Source of the DNA: an uncultured Eubacteriales bacterium
Lineage (GTDB): Bacteria > Bacillota > Clostridia > Lachnospirales > Lachnospiraceae
Length of the DNA: 36,689 nt
Reading direction: 5' to 3'
NCBI GenBank assembly: GCA_902797845.1
Contig: CADBUJ010000052.1
Location: forward strand, 1-36,689
Every line of letters begins with the position of its first letter. Within the stretch, counting starts at the first letter, position 1. A program made the position numbers and the translations under genes. The notes beneath the pieces were generated by a model. The model had not been told where the DNA came from, searched no databases, and saw only the letters and a list, made by a program, of their open reading frames with translations. Below, piece by piece: positions 23,421 through 33,259 of the stretch.

Positions 23421-25247
23421 TTATTCTACTGTTACGGACTTGGCAAGATTCCTGGGTTTATCCACATCACAGCCCTTTTCCACTGCCACATAATATGCGA
23501 ACAGCTGGCAGGGTATCACAGACAATACTGCCGTAAAGGAATGATGTGTCTTCGGAATATAAAGAGCATAATCTGATGACTCCTCTATGGCTTTATTGTC
23601 CTCATTTGTGACCGCCATCACAAAGGCTCCCCTTGCTCTTACTTCTATCATGTTGGAAACGATCTTCCCGTAAAGCTTCTCCTGGGTGGCAAGGCTTATT
23701 ACCAAAGTTCCTTTTTCTATAAGAGATATGGTCCCGTGCTTAAGCTCTCCTGCAGCATATGCGTCAGAATGAACATATGATATCTCCTTAAGCTTGAGCG
23801 ATGCCTCCAGAGCAGCCGAATAATCAATATTCCTTCCAATGAAAAATACATCCTTAAGTCCGGAAAACCTGTTGGCTATGTATTGGATATGTTCCTTTTC
23901 CGACAGGATACTCTCTATCTTTTCAGGCAGTAGAAGAAGCTCTTTGAGCATTTCAGCATATGACTCATCCGGAAGCGTTCCCCTTATCTTTCCCATATAC
24001 ATTGCAAGAAGATATAGCGAGCATACCTGTGTGGTATATCCTTTTGTGGTTGCCACTGCGATCTCCGGTCCTGCCCATGTATACATTACATCGTCTGATT
24101 CTCTGGCAATGGATGAGCCTACGGCATTTACTATGGCAAAAGTCCTTGCGCCAAGCCTTTTTGCCTCTTTCATGGCAGCCTTTGTATCGGCTGTTTCTCC
24201 TGACTGGCTTATGATGATGGCAAGAGTCCCTTCATCCACAACGGGATCCGAGTATCTGAATTCCGATGCCAGAAATACTTCTGTAGGAATGCGTGCACAT
24301 TCCTCCAGCACATACTTGCCCACACATCCTGCATGATAAGCGGAACCGCAGGCTATAATATTGACCTTCTTAAGATCTTTTATCTCATCTTCCGTAAGGC
24401 GAAGTTCATGGAGCATTATCTCACTGTCCTTGATCCTGGGACTGATACAGTCTCTGATGGCCTTGGGCTGCTCATGGATCTCCTTCATCATAAAATGCTC
24501 ATAGCCGCCCTTTTCCGCTGCGGAGATATCCCAGTCTATGGTCATGATCTCCTTATCCACGGGCTCCAGATCCATGTTGAATATCTCAACGGAATCTCTT
24601 GAAAGCCTTACGATCTCGTTATCCTCAAGGATGATCACCTTGTCTGTATATTTAAGGATAGCCGGTATATCCGATGCTACAAAATTCCCGCTTTCTGAGA
24701 TCCCTATTATAAGAGGGCTGTCCTTCTTTGCAGCATATATATGTTCACTGTCGTCTGCATCCAGAATACCGAGGGAATATGATCCTTCCACTCTTCTTAA
24801 GGTCTCCACAAGGGCACTTAAAATATCTCCCTTGTAATAAAAATCCAAAAGCTGGACTATTACTTCCGTATCCGTATCGGAAAGGAACGTATAACCCCTT
24901 TTCTGGAGTTTTTCCTTTAGCTCCAGGAAATTCTCAATGATGCCGTTATGGACAACGGACAGAGTCTCTTTTGCATTCATGTGGGGATGGGCATTAAGGT
25001 CTGACGGTTCTCCGTGTGTGGCCCATCTGGTATGGCCTATACCCTGAGTCCCCTTAAGGCTTTCTCCGTTATTGCACCGGCTCTTGAGATTATCTATCTT
25101 CCCCTTTGCTTTGACCATTTTAATGGCCTCGCCGTCGAAAACGGCAACACCGGCCGAATCATAACCTCTGTATTCCAGCTTGGTCAGGCCGTCCAGAAGG
25201 ATCGGAGCTGCCTGATCCTTTCCGATGTAACCAACTATTCCGCACAT
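23421..25247 (-). CDS. glmS: Glutamine--fructose-6-phosphate aminotransferase (isomerising)
   Basis: This 608-residue enzyme makes glucosamine-6-phosphate from fructose-6-phosphate and glutamine, the entry to cell-wall amino sugars. The N-terminal class II amidotransferase domain begins MCGIVGYIG, with the catalytic cysteine at residue 2 and HTRWATHG near residue 73. Two SIS sugar-phosphate domains follow (GSAYHAG; SQSGETADT; SLKLKEISYVHSDAYAAGELKHG), and the end is LAKSVTVE. AAAGGAG precedes the start. Only 79 bases separate it from topB, too few for a glmS ribozyme, so feedback control by that element is absent here. No clear terminator lies between glmS and the thl promoter. Confidence 0.97.
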   Translation of the reverse strand: MCGIVGYIGKDQAAPILLDGLTKLEYRGYDSAGVAVFDGEAIKMVKAKGKIDNLKSRCNNGESLKGTQGIGHTRWATHGEPSDLNAHPHMNAKETLSVVHNGIIENFLELKEKLQKRGYTFLSDTDTEVIVQLLDFYYKGDILSALVETLRRVEGSYSLGILDADDSEHIYAAKKDSPLIIGISESGNFVASDIPAILKYTDKVIILEDNEIVRLSRDSVEIFNMDLEPVDKEIMTIDWDISAAEKGGYEHFMMKEIHEQPKAIRDCISPRIKDSEIMLHELRLTEDEIKDLKKVNIIACGSAYHAGCVGKYVLEECARIPTEVFLASEFRYSDPVVDEGTLAIIISQSGETADTKAAMKEAKRLGARTFAIVNAVGSSIARESDDVMYTWAGPEIAVATTKGYTTQVCSLYLLAMYMGKIRGTLPDESYAEMLKELLLLPEKIESILSEKEHIQYIANRFSGLKDVFFIGRNIDYSAALEASLKLKEISYVHSDAYAAGELKHGTISLIEKGTLVISLATQEKLYGKIVSNMIEVRARGAFVMAVTNEDNKAIEESSDYALYIPKTHHSFTAVLSVIPCQLFAYYVAVEKGCDVDKPRNLAKSVTVE

Positions 25248-25326
25248 AAAAACTCCTTTGTTCTGTAATGGTTGTTTCCTTATGTTCCTATTTATTCCAG
25301 CTTACTTTAACACAGCTTTGTATCCC

Positions 25327-27321
25327 TTATCTACCCGTTTTATACCATTTGGCATTTTCACGGTAAAGGGCCCTTAGATCACCTGCATTACCCTGCTTTA
25401 CCACCTTGCCGGTCTTATCCTTTATATATGATGCCAGCTTATCCATGTATTCCTTTCCCGTTATCTTTCCTTCGGAAACAAGAGTAAGCCCTTTTTCCCA
25501 GCTCGCCGTAAGCTCCGGATTGAGCAGCGAAGGTATGGAGGCTCTTACTGCATCATAAATATCTTCCCCGAGAAGGGTGGGAGTGATGATCTGAGTCTTT
25601 TTATTAAGAGCCAGATATTTAATGGAAAAAAGCTTTTTAAGTATCTCCGATCTGGTGGCGCTGGTCCCTATACCCGAGGACTTGATCTGTTCTCTCAGTT
25701 CCTCGTCCTCGATCAGCTGTCCCGCATTTTCCATTGCCAGGATCATCGAGCCGGAATTATATCTTTTCGGAGGACTGGTCTCTCCCTCTTTTATGTCAAA
25801 ATCCAGGGCCTCTGTTTTATCTCCGGCCTTCAGCTTTTTAAGAGCTCCCTCGATCTCACCCAGCTGTTCCGGGCTTTCCTTTTCGTCTCCCCTATCTTCG
25901 GAAGCATCCGTACCGAGCACCTTCAGATATCCGGGATCCTTTATGGCTTTCTTGCTGCAGAAGAATTTTTCCGAGAGCCTGTCCATGACAACGGAAAGCT
26001 TTATATATACTGCCGGAGGATAAAAGATACATAAAAATCTCCGGACTATCATATAATACACTTTACGGCTTGTATCGCTCAGTCCCTTAAGGGCTCCCAT
26101 GCCCTGACCCGTAGGGATTATGGCATAGTGATCCGTGATCTTTTTGTCATCCGTATATCGGCTTTTTTCTATGCCCTCATGCATATGCCCTTCCAGTATC
26201 TCTGTTGCAAAGACTCCTGTATCTTCCAGTTCCTTTAGCCCTGTAAGATTTTTCTCCACTTCCTTTGCCACTGCCGTGGAAAGGACTCTGGCATCCGTTC
26301 TGGGATATGTTGTAAGCTTTTTTTCGTAAAGCTCCTGGGCTATCCTGAGAGTCTCGTCGGGACTTATCTTAAATGTCTTTGAACAGTCATTCTGAAGCTC
26401 AGCCAGATTGTAAAGAAGAGGCGGATTCTTTTTTTCGGTTTTTTTCTCTACCTTGTCTACCACAGAAGGGTATGGAGCCTCACCTGACCTTAAGATATCC
26501 AAAAGCTCTTTGGCGTCCTTTTCTTCCTTGAAGCCGTTTTCCTTGTAAAGAGCCTTGGACCCGTAATATCTTGATCCGGGAACGGCCCGCCACTCCCCTG
26601 TAAGGGCACCGTCCAGAAACGTTCCCAAAATGCGATAGAAAGGTGTTTTGACAAAAGCTCTTATCTCCCTTTCCCTGCTTACGACCATTCCGAGAACACA
26701 GGTCATTACCCTGCCTGCAGATACCACTGTGCGGTCCATGCCTGTTTCTGCGGCTATCCCCCTCCCGTATTTTAGGGTGAGCAGTCTGGAAAAGTTTATC
26801 CCCATAAGATAATCTTCCTTTGCCCTTAAATAGGCAGCTTCAGACAGGCGGTCATACTCCGAAAGGCTTTTAGCCTCCTTGACGCCTCTTAATATCTCTT
26901 CTTTTGTCTGAGAATCTATCCAGACTCTTCTCTTATCCTTTTTGTCTCCTACCCCGGCCATTTCGTCCACAAGACGATAGATGTATTCACCTTCTCTTCC
27001 CGAGTCGGTACATACAAAAATAGTATCCACATCATCCCTCGTCAGAAGGCGGGATACTGTATCAAACTGTTTTTTTACATCCTTTATGACCTCATACCTG
27101 AAGGATTCCGGTATGAAGGGAAGGGTATCCATGGTCCATTTTTTCAGGGCCTCGTCATATTTTTCGGGATAGCTCATGGTTACCAGATGGCCTACGCACC
27201 AGGTAACTATATCCTCTTCGGATTCTATATATCCGTCATACTTCCTTCCGTTTATGGAAAGGGCAGAGGCGAATTCTCTTGCGACACTGGGTTTTTCCGC
27301 AATAAAAAGCCTTTTAGCCAT
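25327..27321 (-). CDS. topB: DNA topoisomerase III (type IA)
   Basis: This 664-residue type IA topoisomerase relaxes or decatenates DNA by single-strand passage. The Toprim domain begins FIAEKPSVAREF with the acidic DSGREGE around residue 107. The active-site tyrosine is in LTTYPRTDAR at about 336, and the later GIGTSATRSEIL segment is typical. The chain ends soon after the core, with no C-terminal zinc ribbons. Its start codon shares one base with the stop of the DUF1292 gene (TAATG), so translation is coupled. Confidence 0.94.
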   Translation of the reverse strand: MAKRLFIAEKPSVAREFASALSINGRKYDGYIESEEDIVTWCVGHLVTMSYPEKYDEALKKWTMDTLPFIPESFRYEVIKDVKKQFDTVSRLLTRDDVDTIFVCTDSGREGEYIYRLVDEMAGVGDKKDKRRVWIDSQTKEEILRGVKEAKSLSEYDRLSEAAYLRAKEDYLMGINFSRLLTLKYGRGIAAETGMDRTVVSAGRVMTCVLGMVVSREREIRAFVKTPFYRILGTFLDGALTGEWRAVPGSRYYGSKALYKENGFKEEKDAKELLDILRSGEAPYPSVVDKVEKKTEKKNPPLLYNLAELQNDCSKTFKISPDETLRIAQELYEKKLTTYPRTDARVLSTAVAKEVEKNLTGLKELEDTGVFATEILEGHMHEGIEKSRYTDDKKITDHYAIIPTGQGMGALKGLSDTSRKVYYMIVRRFLCIFYPPAVYIKLSVVMDRLSEKFFCSKKAIKDPGYLKVLGTDASEDRGDEKESPEQLGEIEGALKKLKAGDKTEALDFDIKEGETSPPKRYNSGSMILAMENAGQLIEDEELREQIKSSGIGTSATRSEILKKLFSIKYLALNKKTQIITPTLLGEDIYDAVRASIPSLLNPELTASWEKGLTLVSEGKITGKEYMDKLASYIKDKTGKVVKQGNAGDLRALYRENAKWYKTGR

Positions 27322-27638
27322 TATTCCTCATCTATAAGCTCATCCAGCTCAAGATTATCCATAAAGGTATTGAAGCCTTCCTCTGCCAGATCCATTTCCG
27401 CATCATCCTCAAGATCCTCGATCTCTATATCCCCGTCTGCTTCACCGAGGAAACGGTAAATATAGAATTCGTCACCGGCTTCCTGAACCAGCGGATAAAG
27501 GGCGATATATTCTCTTTCTCCCGCAGGATAGATAGCCAGTATACCGCATTCCACATCTTCACCGTCGTCGAAGGACAATGTCATAAGATCCTCGAAATCC
27601 TCTTCCGTGTACATGCTGTTGTTTTTCTTTTCTTCCAT
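27321..27638 (-). CDS. DUF1292 family acidic protein
   Basis: This 105-residue, very acidic protein matches the DUF1292 pattern, with FDDGEDVECGILAIYPAGEREYIALYPL and the FYIYRF segment before the acidic tail. The family is widespread in Firmicutes and has no assigned biochemical role. AAGGAGG precedes the start. It sits between the UvrD-like helicase (42 bases upstream) and topB (one-base overlap). Confidence 0.88.
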   Translation of the reverse strand: MEEKKNNSMYTEEDFEDLMTLSFDDGEDVECGILAIYPAGEREYIALYPLVQEAGDEFYIYRFLGEADGDIEIEDLEDDAEMDLAEEGFNTFMDNLELDELIDEE

Positions 27639-27680
27639 AAATTCCTCCTTGAATCGTCGTGGGTTTATTTGAGCATGCTC

Positions 27681-29528
27681 CTACGAAAGGAGCTCATTTA
27701 AAAATTCGGAATATTCTGCAGGCCTTCCGTATCTTTCCTTGGTGCAGTATATATAGAGAGCCTCCTTTGCTCTTGTGATCGCAACGAAGAACATCCGCCT
27801 CTCTTCTGCTATTTCCTTTTCCGTTACGGCCTTTTTATGAGGTACTACGCCCTTGTTGCAGTCTATGATAAATACCTTGTTGAATTCCAGTCCTTTGGCA
27901 CTGTGCATGGTAAGGAGCCTTACCCTGCCCTTTTCTTCCTTGGAGTCTGTCCTTGCTTCAAGGGCTCTGCGCCGTTCCTCTATATGCTCTCTCCATTCTT
28001 TGTAAGTGGAAAATTCCAGCGCATCCGCGTAAATATCATATAGAGCATCCGTAAAAGATGTCTTATCCGCATCATGTTCCCCGGTCAGATCATTTATATA
28101 TTTGTCGTATCCGATCTCTCTTCTGATATAGAGGATCCCTTCGGCAGGAGCCATCTTCTTAAGTTCGTCCAGCTCCCTGAACAGTTTTTCCAGAGCCACT
28201 CTCTGCCTGGAGATAGGAGAAAAGCTTTCCATAAGCTCATCCCTGTTTACATGTTCCTTACGGAACGAATCCCTTTTTATCATCCTGGAGGGTTTATTTA
28301 TGATGCGAAGGTATGATGCCCTGGAATCGTCTCCATGTGCTATCTCAAAAAATGTGAGGATATCCCGTCCCGCCCTTGAATCAAATATATCGTAGGGCAT
28401 TTTATCTATGGTAAAGGGCACATTGTACTTATAAAGCATATCTACTATGCCCCGTGCTCCGTTATTTGTTCTGAAGAGCACTGCCGTATCCGAAAGTTCT
28501 TCTCCCCTGGCCTTTTGGTCCAGGATATTCTTTACGACGGCACTGTATTCCTCCTGCCTGTTAAGGTATTTTTTGATCCTTACATCACCCAGGATACCCG
28601 TCTCCGATACACTTTCCTTGGAAAATCTGTCCGGAGCCTTCTGCATCAGCTTATTGGCTAGGAGGGCTATATTCCTGCCGCACCTGTAATTTTTGTTAAG
28701 CGTTATCTTTCTGCAACCGGGATGCTCCCTTAGGAAGCGCTTCATAAGGCCGGGCTCCGCTCCTCTGAAGCCGTATATGGACTGATCATCGTCTCCCACA
28801 CAGAAAATATTTCCGTCCTCTCCTGACAGAAGGTTTATTATCTCGTACTGGAGAGGGTTTATATCCTGAAATTCGTCTATGAGTATGTATTTATATTTTT
28901 CCTGATACTGTGCCAGAATATCGGGATCGTCTCTTAAAAGCTCCAGAGCCTTTATGAGCATATCGTCAAAATCTATCTTTTCCCTGAGACCGAGAGCCTC
29001 TTCGTAACCGTTATATATCTTTCTGAAGGACTCCTTGTCTGTGCCTGTAGGCTTGTATTCCTTTGCCGCAGTATCCGTGGTCTTTATACGGGATATTTCC
29101 GACATGATGCTCTCTATGATTTCCGGCTCCGTATCCACGGGAAGTTTTTCTTTAACGATGATGCTTTTTATTATATCGGCCTGTTCCCTGCCGTCTGCCA
29201 CGCAGTCCTTCTTCAGCTTTTTGGCGTCGGTAACCATATGGAAAAAGATGCTGTGAAAGGTTCCGAAGGTAACATCCGTTTTCCGTGAAGAGATAAGCTC
29301 CAGATATCTTTTTTTCATTTCCTCAGCAGCATCCCTTGTATATGTGACCACAAGGATATTGCTGCCGGGGATCCTTGATTCCTTCGTCAGCCTTCTTACT
29401 CTTTCCACTATTACGGCTGTCTTCCCCGAACCGGGGCCGGCTATTACCATACATGGGCCTTTACCGTGAAGAATGGCCTCCTGCTGGCTCAGATTGTAAT
29501 CCTTCAAATTCCCTTCCATATCAGCCAT
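27681..29528 (-). CDS. UvrD/Rep-type superfamily 1 DNA helicase
   Basis: This 615-residue 3'-5' DNA helicase has all motor motifs: GPGSGKTA (Walker A, 31-38), [25 protein letters not shown] (Walker B), [20 protein letters not shown], and [10 protein letters not shown] with [12 protein letters not shown] at the end. It is about 100 residues shorter than PcrA/UvrD (about 720) because it lacks the long C-terminal extension, so it is probably an accessory UvrD-like protein rather than the main PcrA. Its start overlaps the end of gltX by 8 bases; AAAGGA lies eight bases before the ATG. Confidence 0.92.
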   Translation of the reverse strand: MADMEGNLKDYNLSQQEAILHGKGPCMVIAGPGSGKTAVIVERVRRLTKESRIPGSNILVVTYTRDAAEEMKKRYLELISSRKTDVTFGTFHSIFFHMVTDAKKLKKDCVADGREQADIIKSIIVKEKLPVDTEPEIIESIMSEISRIKTTDTAAKEYKPTGTDKESFRKIYNGYEEALGLREKIDFDDMLIKALELLRDDPDILAQYQEKYKYILIDEFQDINPLQYEIINLLSGEDGNIFCVGDDDQSIYGFRGAEPGLMKRFLREHPGCRKITLNKNYRCGRNIALLANKLMQKAPDRFSKESVSETGILGDVRIKKYLNRQEEYSAVVKNILDQKARGEELSDTAVLFRTNNGARGIVDMLYKYNVPFTIDKMPYDIFDSRAGRDILTFFEIAHGDDSRASYLRIINKPSRMIKRDSFRKEHVNRDELMESFSPISRQRVALEKLFRELDELKKMAPAEGILYIRREIGYDKYINDLTGEHDADKTSFTDALYDIYADALEFSTYKEWREHIEERRRALEARTDSKEEKGRVRLLTMHSAKGLEFNKVFIIDCNKGVVPHKKAVTEKEIAEERRMFFVAITRAKEALYIYCTKERYGRPAEYSEFLNELLS

Positions 29529-30987
29529 TTAATACATCCTTTAATTTGCAAACAGCATCTTCTATTCTGATGATCGTCTCTTCCTTTCCCAGGGCGCTCA
29601 TCAATTCCGTTGCGCCTCCCGGAGTCATTGCCTTTCCGGAGACTGCTGTTCTTAAGGGCCACATCACATAGCCTGTTTTATATTCCTTTTTCTCCGCATA
29701 TTCTTTTAAAAGGGCAAAAAGACTGTCGTTGTCAAAGGCCTCTGCCTCCTTAAGGATCGGAAGCACATCCGTAAGCAGCTCCAGAGAATTCTCCTTCGTT
29801 GTCTTCATCTTCTTGTGTATATAGAGATCAGCATCATATTCGGGCACCTTATATAAAAAGTCTACCTGATCCTTTATGTCCGAAAGCGTCTCTATTCTGG
29901 TCTTTACCATGGCTGCCACTGCCTTAAGATCCACATCTCTTTTTATGGCATCCTCGAGATAAGGAAGGGCCATCCGGAAGAACCTTTCATCGTCCATTGC
30001 CTTAAAGTATTCCCCGTTCATCCAGCGGAGCTTTACCATATCAAAAACGGAAGGGGTCTTGGACATATGTCTGTAATCAAAGTTTTTGACAAGCTCCTCC
30101 AGTGTAAATATCTCTCTGTTGTCCTCGGGGCTCCATCCCAGAAGGGCAATAAAATTAATGATGGCTTCAGGCAAAAAGCCCTGCTCCACCAGATCCTCGT
30201 ATGATGAATGTCCCGATCTTTTGGAAAGCTTTTGATGGTCTTCGTTTGTGATAAGCGGGCAATGGATATATACGGGCACCTCCCAGCCGAAGGCTTCATA
30301 AAGCCTGTTGTATTTGGGTGATGATGACAGATACTCGTTTCCCCTTACCACATGAGTTATGCCCATCAGATGATCATCCACCACATTTGCAAAATTATAT
30401 GTGGGATAGCCGTCAGATTTAATAAGGACCATATCATCCAGCTCTGAATTGTCTACAGTGATCTCTCCGTAGATCTCGTCATCAAAGGTCGTTGTCCCTG
30501 TGACGGGATTATTCTGTCTTATGACAAAGGGCAGCCCTTCTTCCAGTTTTTTTGCCGTTTCTTCTTTTGAAAGACCGAGGCAGTGCTTGTCGTATGTCAT
30601 GACCTCCTTGCCGTCTATGGTGCGTTTAAGTCCCTCCAGCCTTTCCTTTGAACAGAAACAGTAATATGCCTCTCCCTTGTCCACAAGCTCTTTGGCATAT
30701 TTCATGTAAATGCCCTCTTTAACTCTTTCGCTCTGAACATAGGGGCCGCATTGGCCTTCTTTATCCGGCCCTTCGTCATGTATAAGGCCGGTCTCCTTCA
30801 TGGTCCTGTATATAATATCCACAGCGCCTTCCATATATCTTTCCTGATCTGTATCCTCGATCCTGAGCAGGAAATCTCCGTCCTGATGCTTAGCTATCAG
30901 ATATGCATAAAGTGCTGTTCTAAGATTGCCCACGTGCATCCTGCCTGTGGGGCTGGGTGCAAATCTTGTGCGTACCCTTGTCATCAT
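29521..30987 (-). CDS. gltX: Glutamyl-tRNA synthetase
   Basis: This class I aminoacyl-tRNA synthetase of 488 residues charges tRNA-Glu, and in Clostridia usually tRNA-Gln as well before amidation. The HIGH-type motif is HVGN at 18-21 within [20 protein letters not shown]. The KMSKS-type motif is KLSKRSG near residue 250. Two adjacent ATGs (30987 and 30984) are possible; GAGGTGG fits either. It starts 16 bases after the aconitase-family gene and overlaps the helicase gene. Confidence 0.97.
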   Translation of the reverse strand: MMTRVRTRFAPSPTGRMHVGNLRTALYAYLIAKHQDGDFLLRIEDTDQERYMEGAVDIIYRTMKETGLIHDEGPDKEGQCGPYVQSERVKEGIYMKYAKELVDKGEAYYCFCSKERLEGLKRTIDGKEVMTYDKHCLGLSKEETAKKLEEGLPFVIRQNNPVTGTTTFDDEIYGEITVDNSELDDMVLIKSDGYPTYNFANVVDDHLMGITHVVRGNEYLSSSPKYNRLYEAFGWEVPVYIHCPLITNEDHQKLSKRSGHSSYEDLVEQGFLPEAIINFIALLGWSPEDNREIFTLEELVKNFDYRHMSKTPSVFDMVKLRWMNGEYFKAMDDERFFRMALPYLEDAIKRDVDLKAVAAMVKTRIETLSDIKDQVDFLYKVPEYDADLYIHKKMKTTKENSLELLTDVLPILKEAEAFDNDSLFALLKEYAEKKEYKTGYVMWPLRTAVSGKAMTPGGATELMSALGKEETIIRIEDAVCKLKDVLNG

Positions 30988-31003
30988 TCCACCTCTTTAT
31001 GGT

Positions 31004-33259
31004 TTATTTGTCTTTGTAATAATTTATAAGACATCCCTTAAGGATTATCTCTCTCTCATCATCTGTGAGACTGCCCAGCGACAGTTTTCTTTCTCTGGTC
31101 TCAAGTGTCCTCGGATCAACGATAAATGCCTTTATGTCATCCTCTGCATTACGTATCTTTTCCCGTATTCCCGGTATAAATACATATGAGCCCAGCTTGT
31201 AATCATCCTTATCCTCTTCTTCTGCTACAAGGGGAAGCATTCCCCAGTTGATAAGGTTGGAGCGGTATCTTTTGGTAGCATATTCCAAAGCGATATTGGC
31301 CTGTCCTCCCAGTACCTTCTGGCATGATGCTGCCTGCTCTCTGGCAGATCCGTCTCCGGGCTTTAATGCAAATACCGCAGAGCCAAGCTCCGTATTAGAA
31401 AGATCAGCACCCTGATCCTTAAAAAGCTCCATGACTTTGGAAATGTCCGGATCCGTTTCTCCGGGATCCTTTCCCGAAAGCCTTGCCTCTTCAGCGGTTC
31501 TTACCTCTTTTGCCCTATCTACATAACCGGGATCCTTCCTGGAAAGAGTGAACTCCGCCAGGCCCAAAGGATTTGATCTGTAAGAGGAAGTCTCTCCCGA
31601 AGGTATGAGCTCATCCGTTGTGGTCACAGGATCATGTATCTCAGAAACGACCTTAAGAAGGATATTTTTGCAAAGGGGTCCCATCTCCGGCCAATCCTTG
31701 ATGTTGGGGCCCATTATCAGCTCCTCTTTTGCATCAGGGCATCCTTTACTGTTAAACACCCTGTTCTTATATATCTCTCCGTCAAAGAAATATGAAGGAG
31801 ATGTATAACTTATATTTATTTCATCAGCGCCCGTAAGGACACCCTTGTTCCTTGCAGTGGCCGCAATGGATCTGGCATCCATAAGTGCCACGCTTGATAT
31901 CTGCCCGTTCTGTATCTTGGAGCCTTCTCTGTTGGGGAAGTTCCTTGTCGTATGCCTTATGGACAGCCCGTTGTTGGAAGGTGTGTCCCCTGCCCCGAAG
32001 CACGGTCCGCAGAAGGCCGGCTTAAGTATGGCTCCCGACCTCAAAAGGCTTTCGGCGCATCCGTTTTTAAGAAGCTCCATATATATGGGTGTGGATGCGG
32101 GATAGATCTCAAGGCCGAAGGCACCGTCTCCGATGTAGAGATCCTTCATGATGTCTGCTGCGGCGCATATATTCTCAAATCCGCCTCCGGCACATCCGGC
32201 GATGACTCCCTGATCCACTGTTATCTTGCCGTCTTTTATCTTGTCCACAAGAGAGAAATCCACGTCTCCCTCAAGACTTTCTCTGCCCTTATCCTGACAT
32301 TCCTTCAGGATATCCCCTGCATCAGCCTTAAGCTCCTTTATGGTATATGCATTGGAGGGGTGGAAAGGCAGCGCTATCATAGGTTCTATCTCTGAAAGAT
32401 CTATCTCTATGGCTTTGTCGTAATAAGCGCCGTCTTCTGCCTCAAGCTTTTTAAAGTCTCCGGGTCTTCCGTGGATCTTATAGAATTCCTCTGTTTTTCC
32501 GTCCGTTGTCCATATGGAGGAAAGGCATGTGGTCTCTGTTGTCATAACATCCACCCCTATGCGGAAATCCATGGAAAGCTTTTCCACTCCGGGGCCTGCA
32601 AATTCCAGTATGCAGTTTTTTACGAAACCGTTCTTGAATACGGCTTTTATAAGCCCTATGGCCACATCCTGGGGTCCCACATAAGGCGCAGGCTCTCCCG
32701 TAAGATATATAAGGCATACAGGAGGATATTTTATGTCGTAAGTCCTTTTAAGGAGCTGCTTTACAAGTTCCGGACCTCCCTCGCCCATGGCCATGGTGCC
32801 GAGCGCTCCGTATCTGGTGTGGGAATCAGATCCCAGGATCATTCCTCCCCCTGTTGCCAGCATCTCTCTGGCGTATTGATGTATGACCGCCTGATTTCTG
32901 GGCACATAGATCCCGCCGTACTTTTTTGCGGCGGAAAGGCCGAACATGTGGTCATCCTCGTTTATGGTGCCGCCCACGGCGCAAAGACTGTTATGGCAGT
33001 TTGTGAGAACATAAGGTATGGGAAACTTTTCCAGCCCCGAAGCTCTTGCCGTCTGTATGATGCTCACATAAGTGATGTCATGGGACGTAAGCTTATCAAA
33101 CCTGATGTTGAGCTTGTCCATATCCTCTGATGTATTATGTTCTTTAAGTATCTTGTAAGCTATGGTCTTTTCCCTGCCGAATGCGGGATCAAGGTTTGCA
33201 CCGTCCTTCGGCTTGATCCCTGTTTTTGTCAGGAAGACCCCTTTATCTGTCAACTTCAT
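31004..33259 (-). CDS. Aconitase-superfamily hydratase (YbhJ-like)
   Basis: A 751-residue member of the aconitase superfamily of the little-studied YbhJ type. The three cysteines that would hold the [4Fe-4S] cluster are visible at 356 (IAGCAGGG), 417 and 420 (FCGPCFGAG), with the same spacing as in classical aconitases. A C-terminal swivelling domain follows, with KVLGGQANIALEYATKRYRSNLINWGMLP. The substrate is not established; it need not be citrate. GAGGAAG precedes the start, which lies inside the end of the permease gene (17-base overlap). The sequence is not LeuC-like (that family is about 420 residues), so I do not link it to leucine synthesis. Confidence 0.87.
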   Translation of the reverse strand: MKLTDKGVFLTKTGIKPKDGANLDPAFGREKTIAYKILKEHNTSEDMDKLNIRFDKLTSHDITYVSIIQTARASGLEKFPIPYVLTNCHNSLCAVGGTINEDDHMFGLSAAKKYGGIYVPRNQAVIHQYAREMLATGGGMILGSDSHTRYGALGTMAMGEGGPELVKQLLKRTYDIKYPPVCLIYLTGEPAPYVGPQDVAIGLIKAVFKNGFVKNCILEFAGPGVEKLSMDFRIGVDVMTTETTCLSSIWTTDGKTEEFYKIHGRPGDFKKLEAEDGAYYDKAIEIDLSEIEPMIALPFHPSNAYTIKELKADAGDILKECQDKGRESLEGDVDFSLVDKIKDGKITVDQGVIAGCAGGGFENICAAADIMKDLYIGDGAFGLEIYPASTPIYMELLKNGCAESLLRSGAILKPAFCGPCFGAGDTPSNNGLSIRHTTRNFPNREGSKIQNGQISSVALMDARSIAATARNKGVLTGADEINISYTSPSYFFDGEIYKNRVFNSKGCPDAKEELIMGPNIKDWPEMGPLCKNILLKVVSEIHDPVTTTDELIPSGETSSYRSNPLGLAEFTLSRKDPGYVDRAKEVRTAEEARLSGKDPGETDPDISKVMELFKDQGADLSNTELGSAVFALKPGDGSAREQAASCQKVLGGQANIALEYATKRYRSNLINWGMLPLVAEEEDKDDYKLGSYVFIPGIREKIRNAEDDIKAFIVDPRTLETRERKLSLGSLTDDEREIILKGCLINYYKDK

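Noticed and set aside
27655..27700. GCTCCT/AGGAGC hairpin at the end of the helicase gene as a terminator
   Set aside because: It is only 6 bp, includes the stop codon and has no T-tract; the next gene follows after 42 bases with its own ribosome binding site, so read-through is more likely.
32471..33130. Open frame of 219 codons on the plus strand opposite the aconitase-family gene
   Set aside because: It is a shadow of a well-conserved gene, with no recognisable domain or ribosome binding site.
31004..33259. The aconitase-family gene as isopropylmalate isomerase (LeuC) partnering the leuA fusion
   Set aside because: At 751 residues in a single chain, with YbhJ-like rather than LeuC-like sequence, and more than 20 kb away, a leucine role is unsupported.
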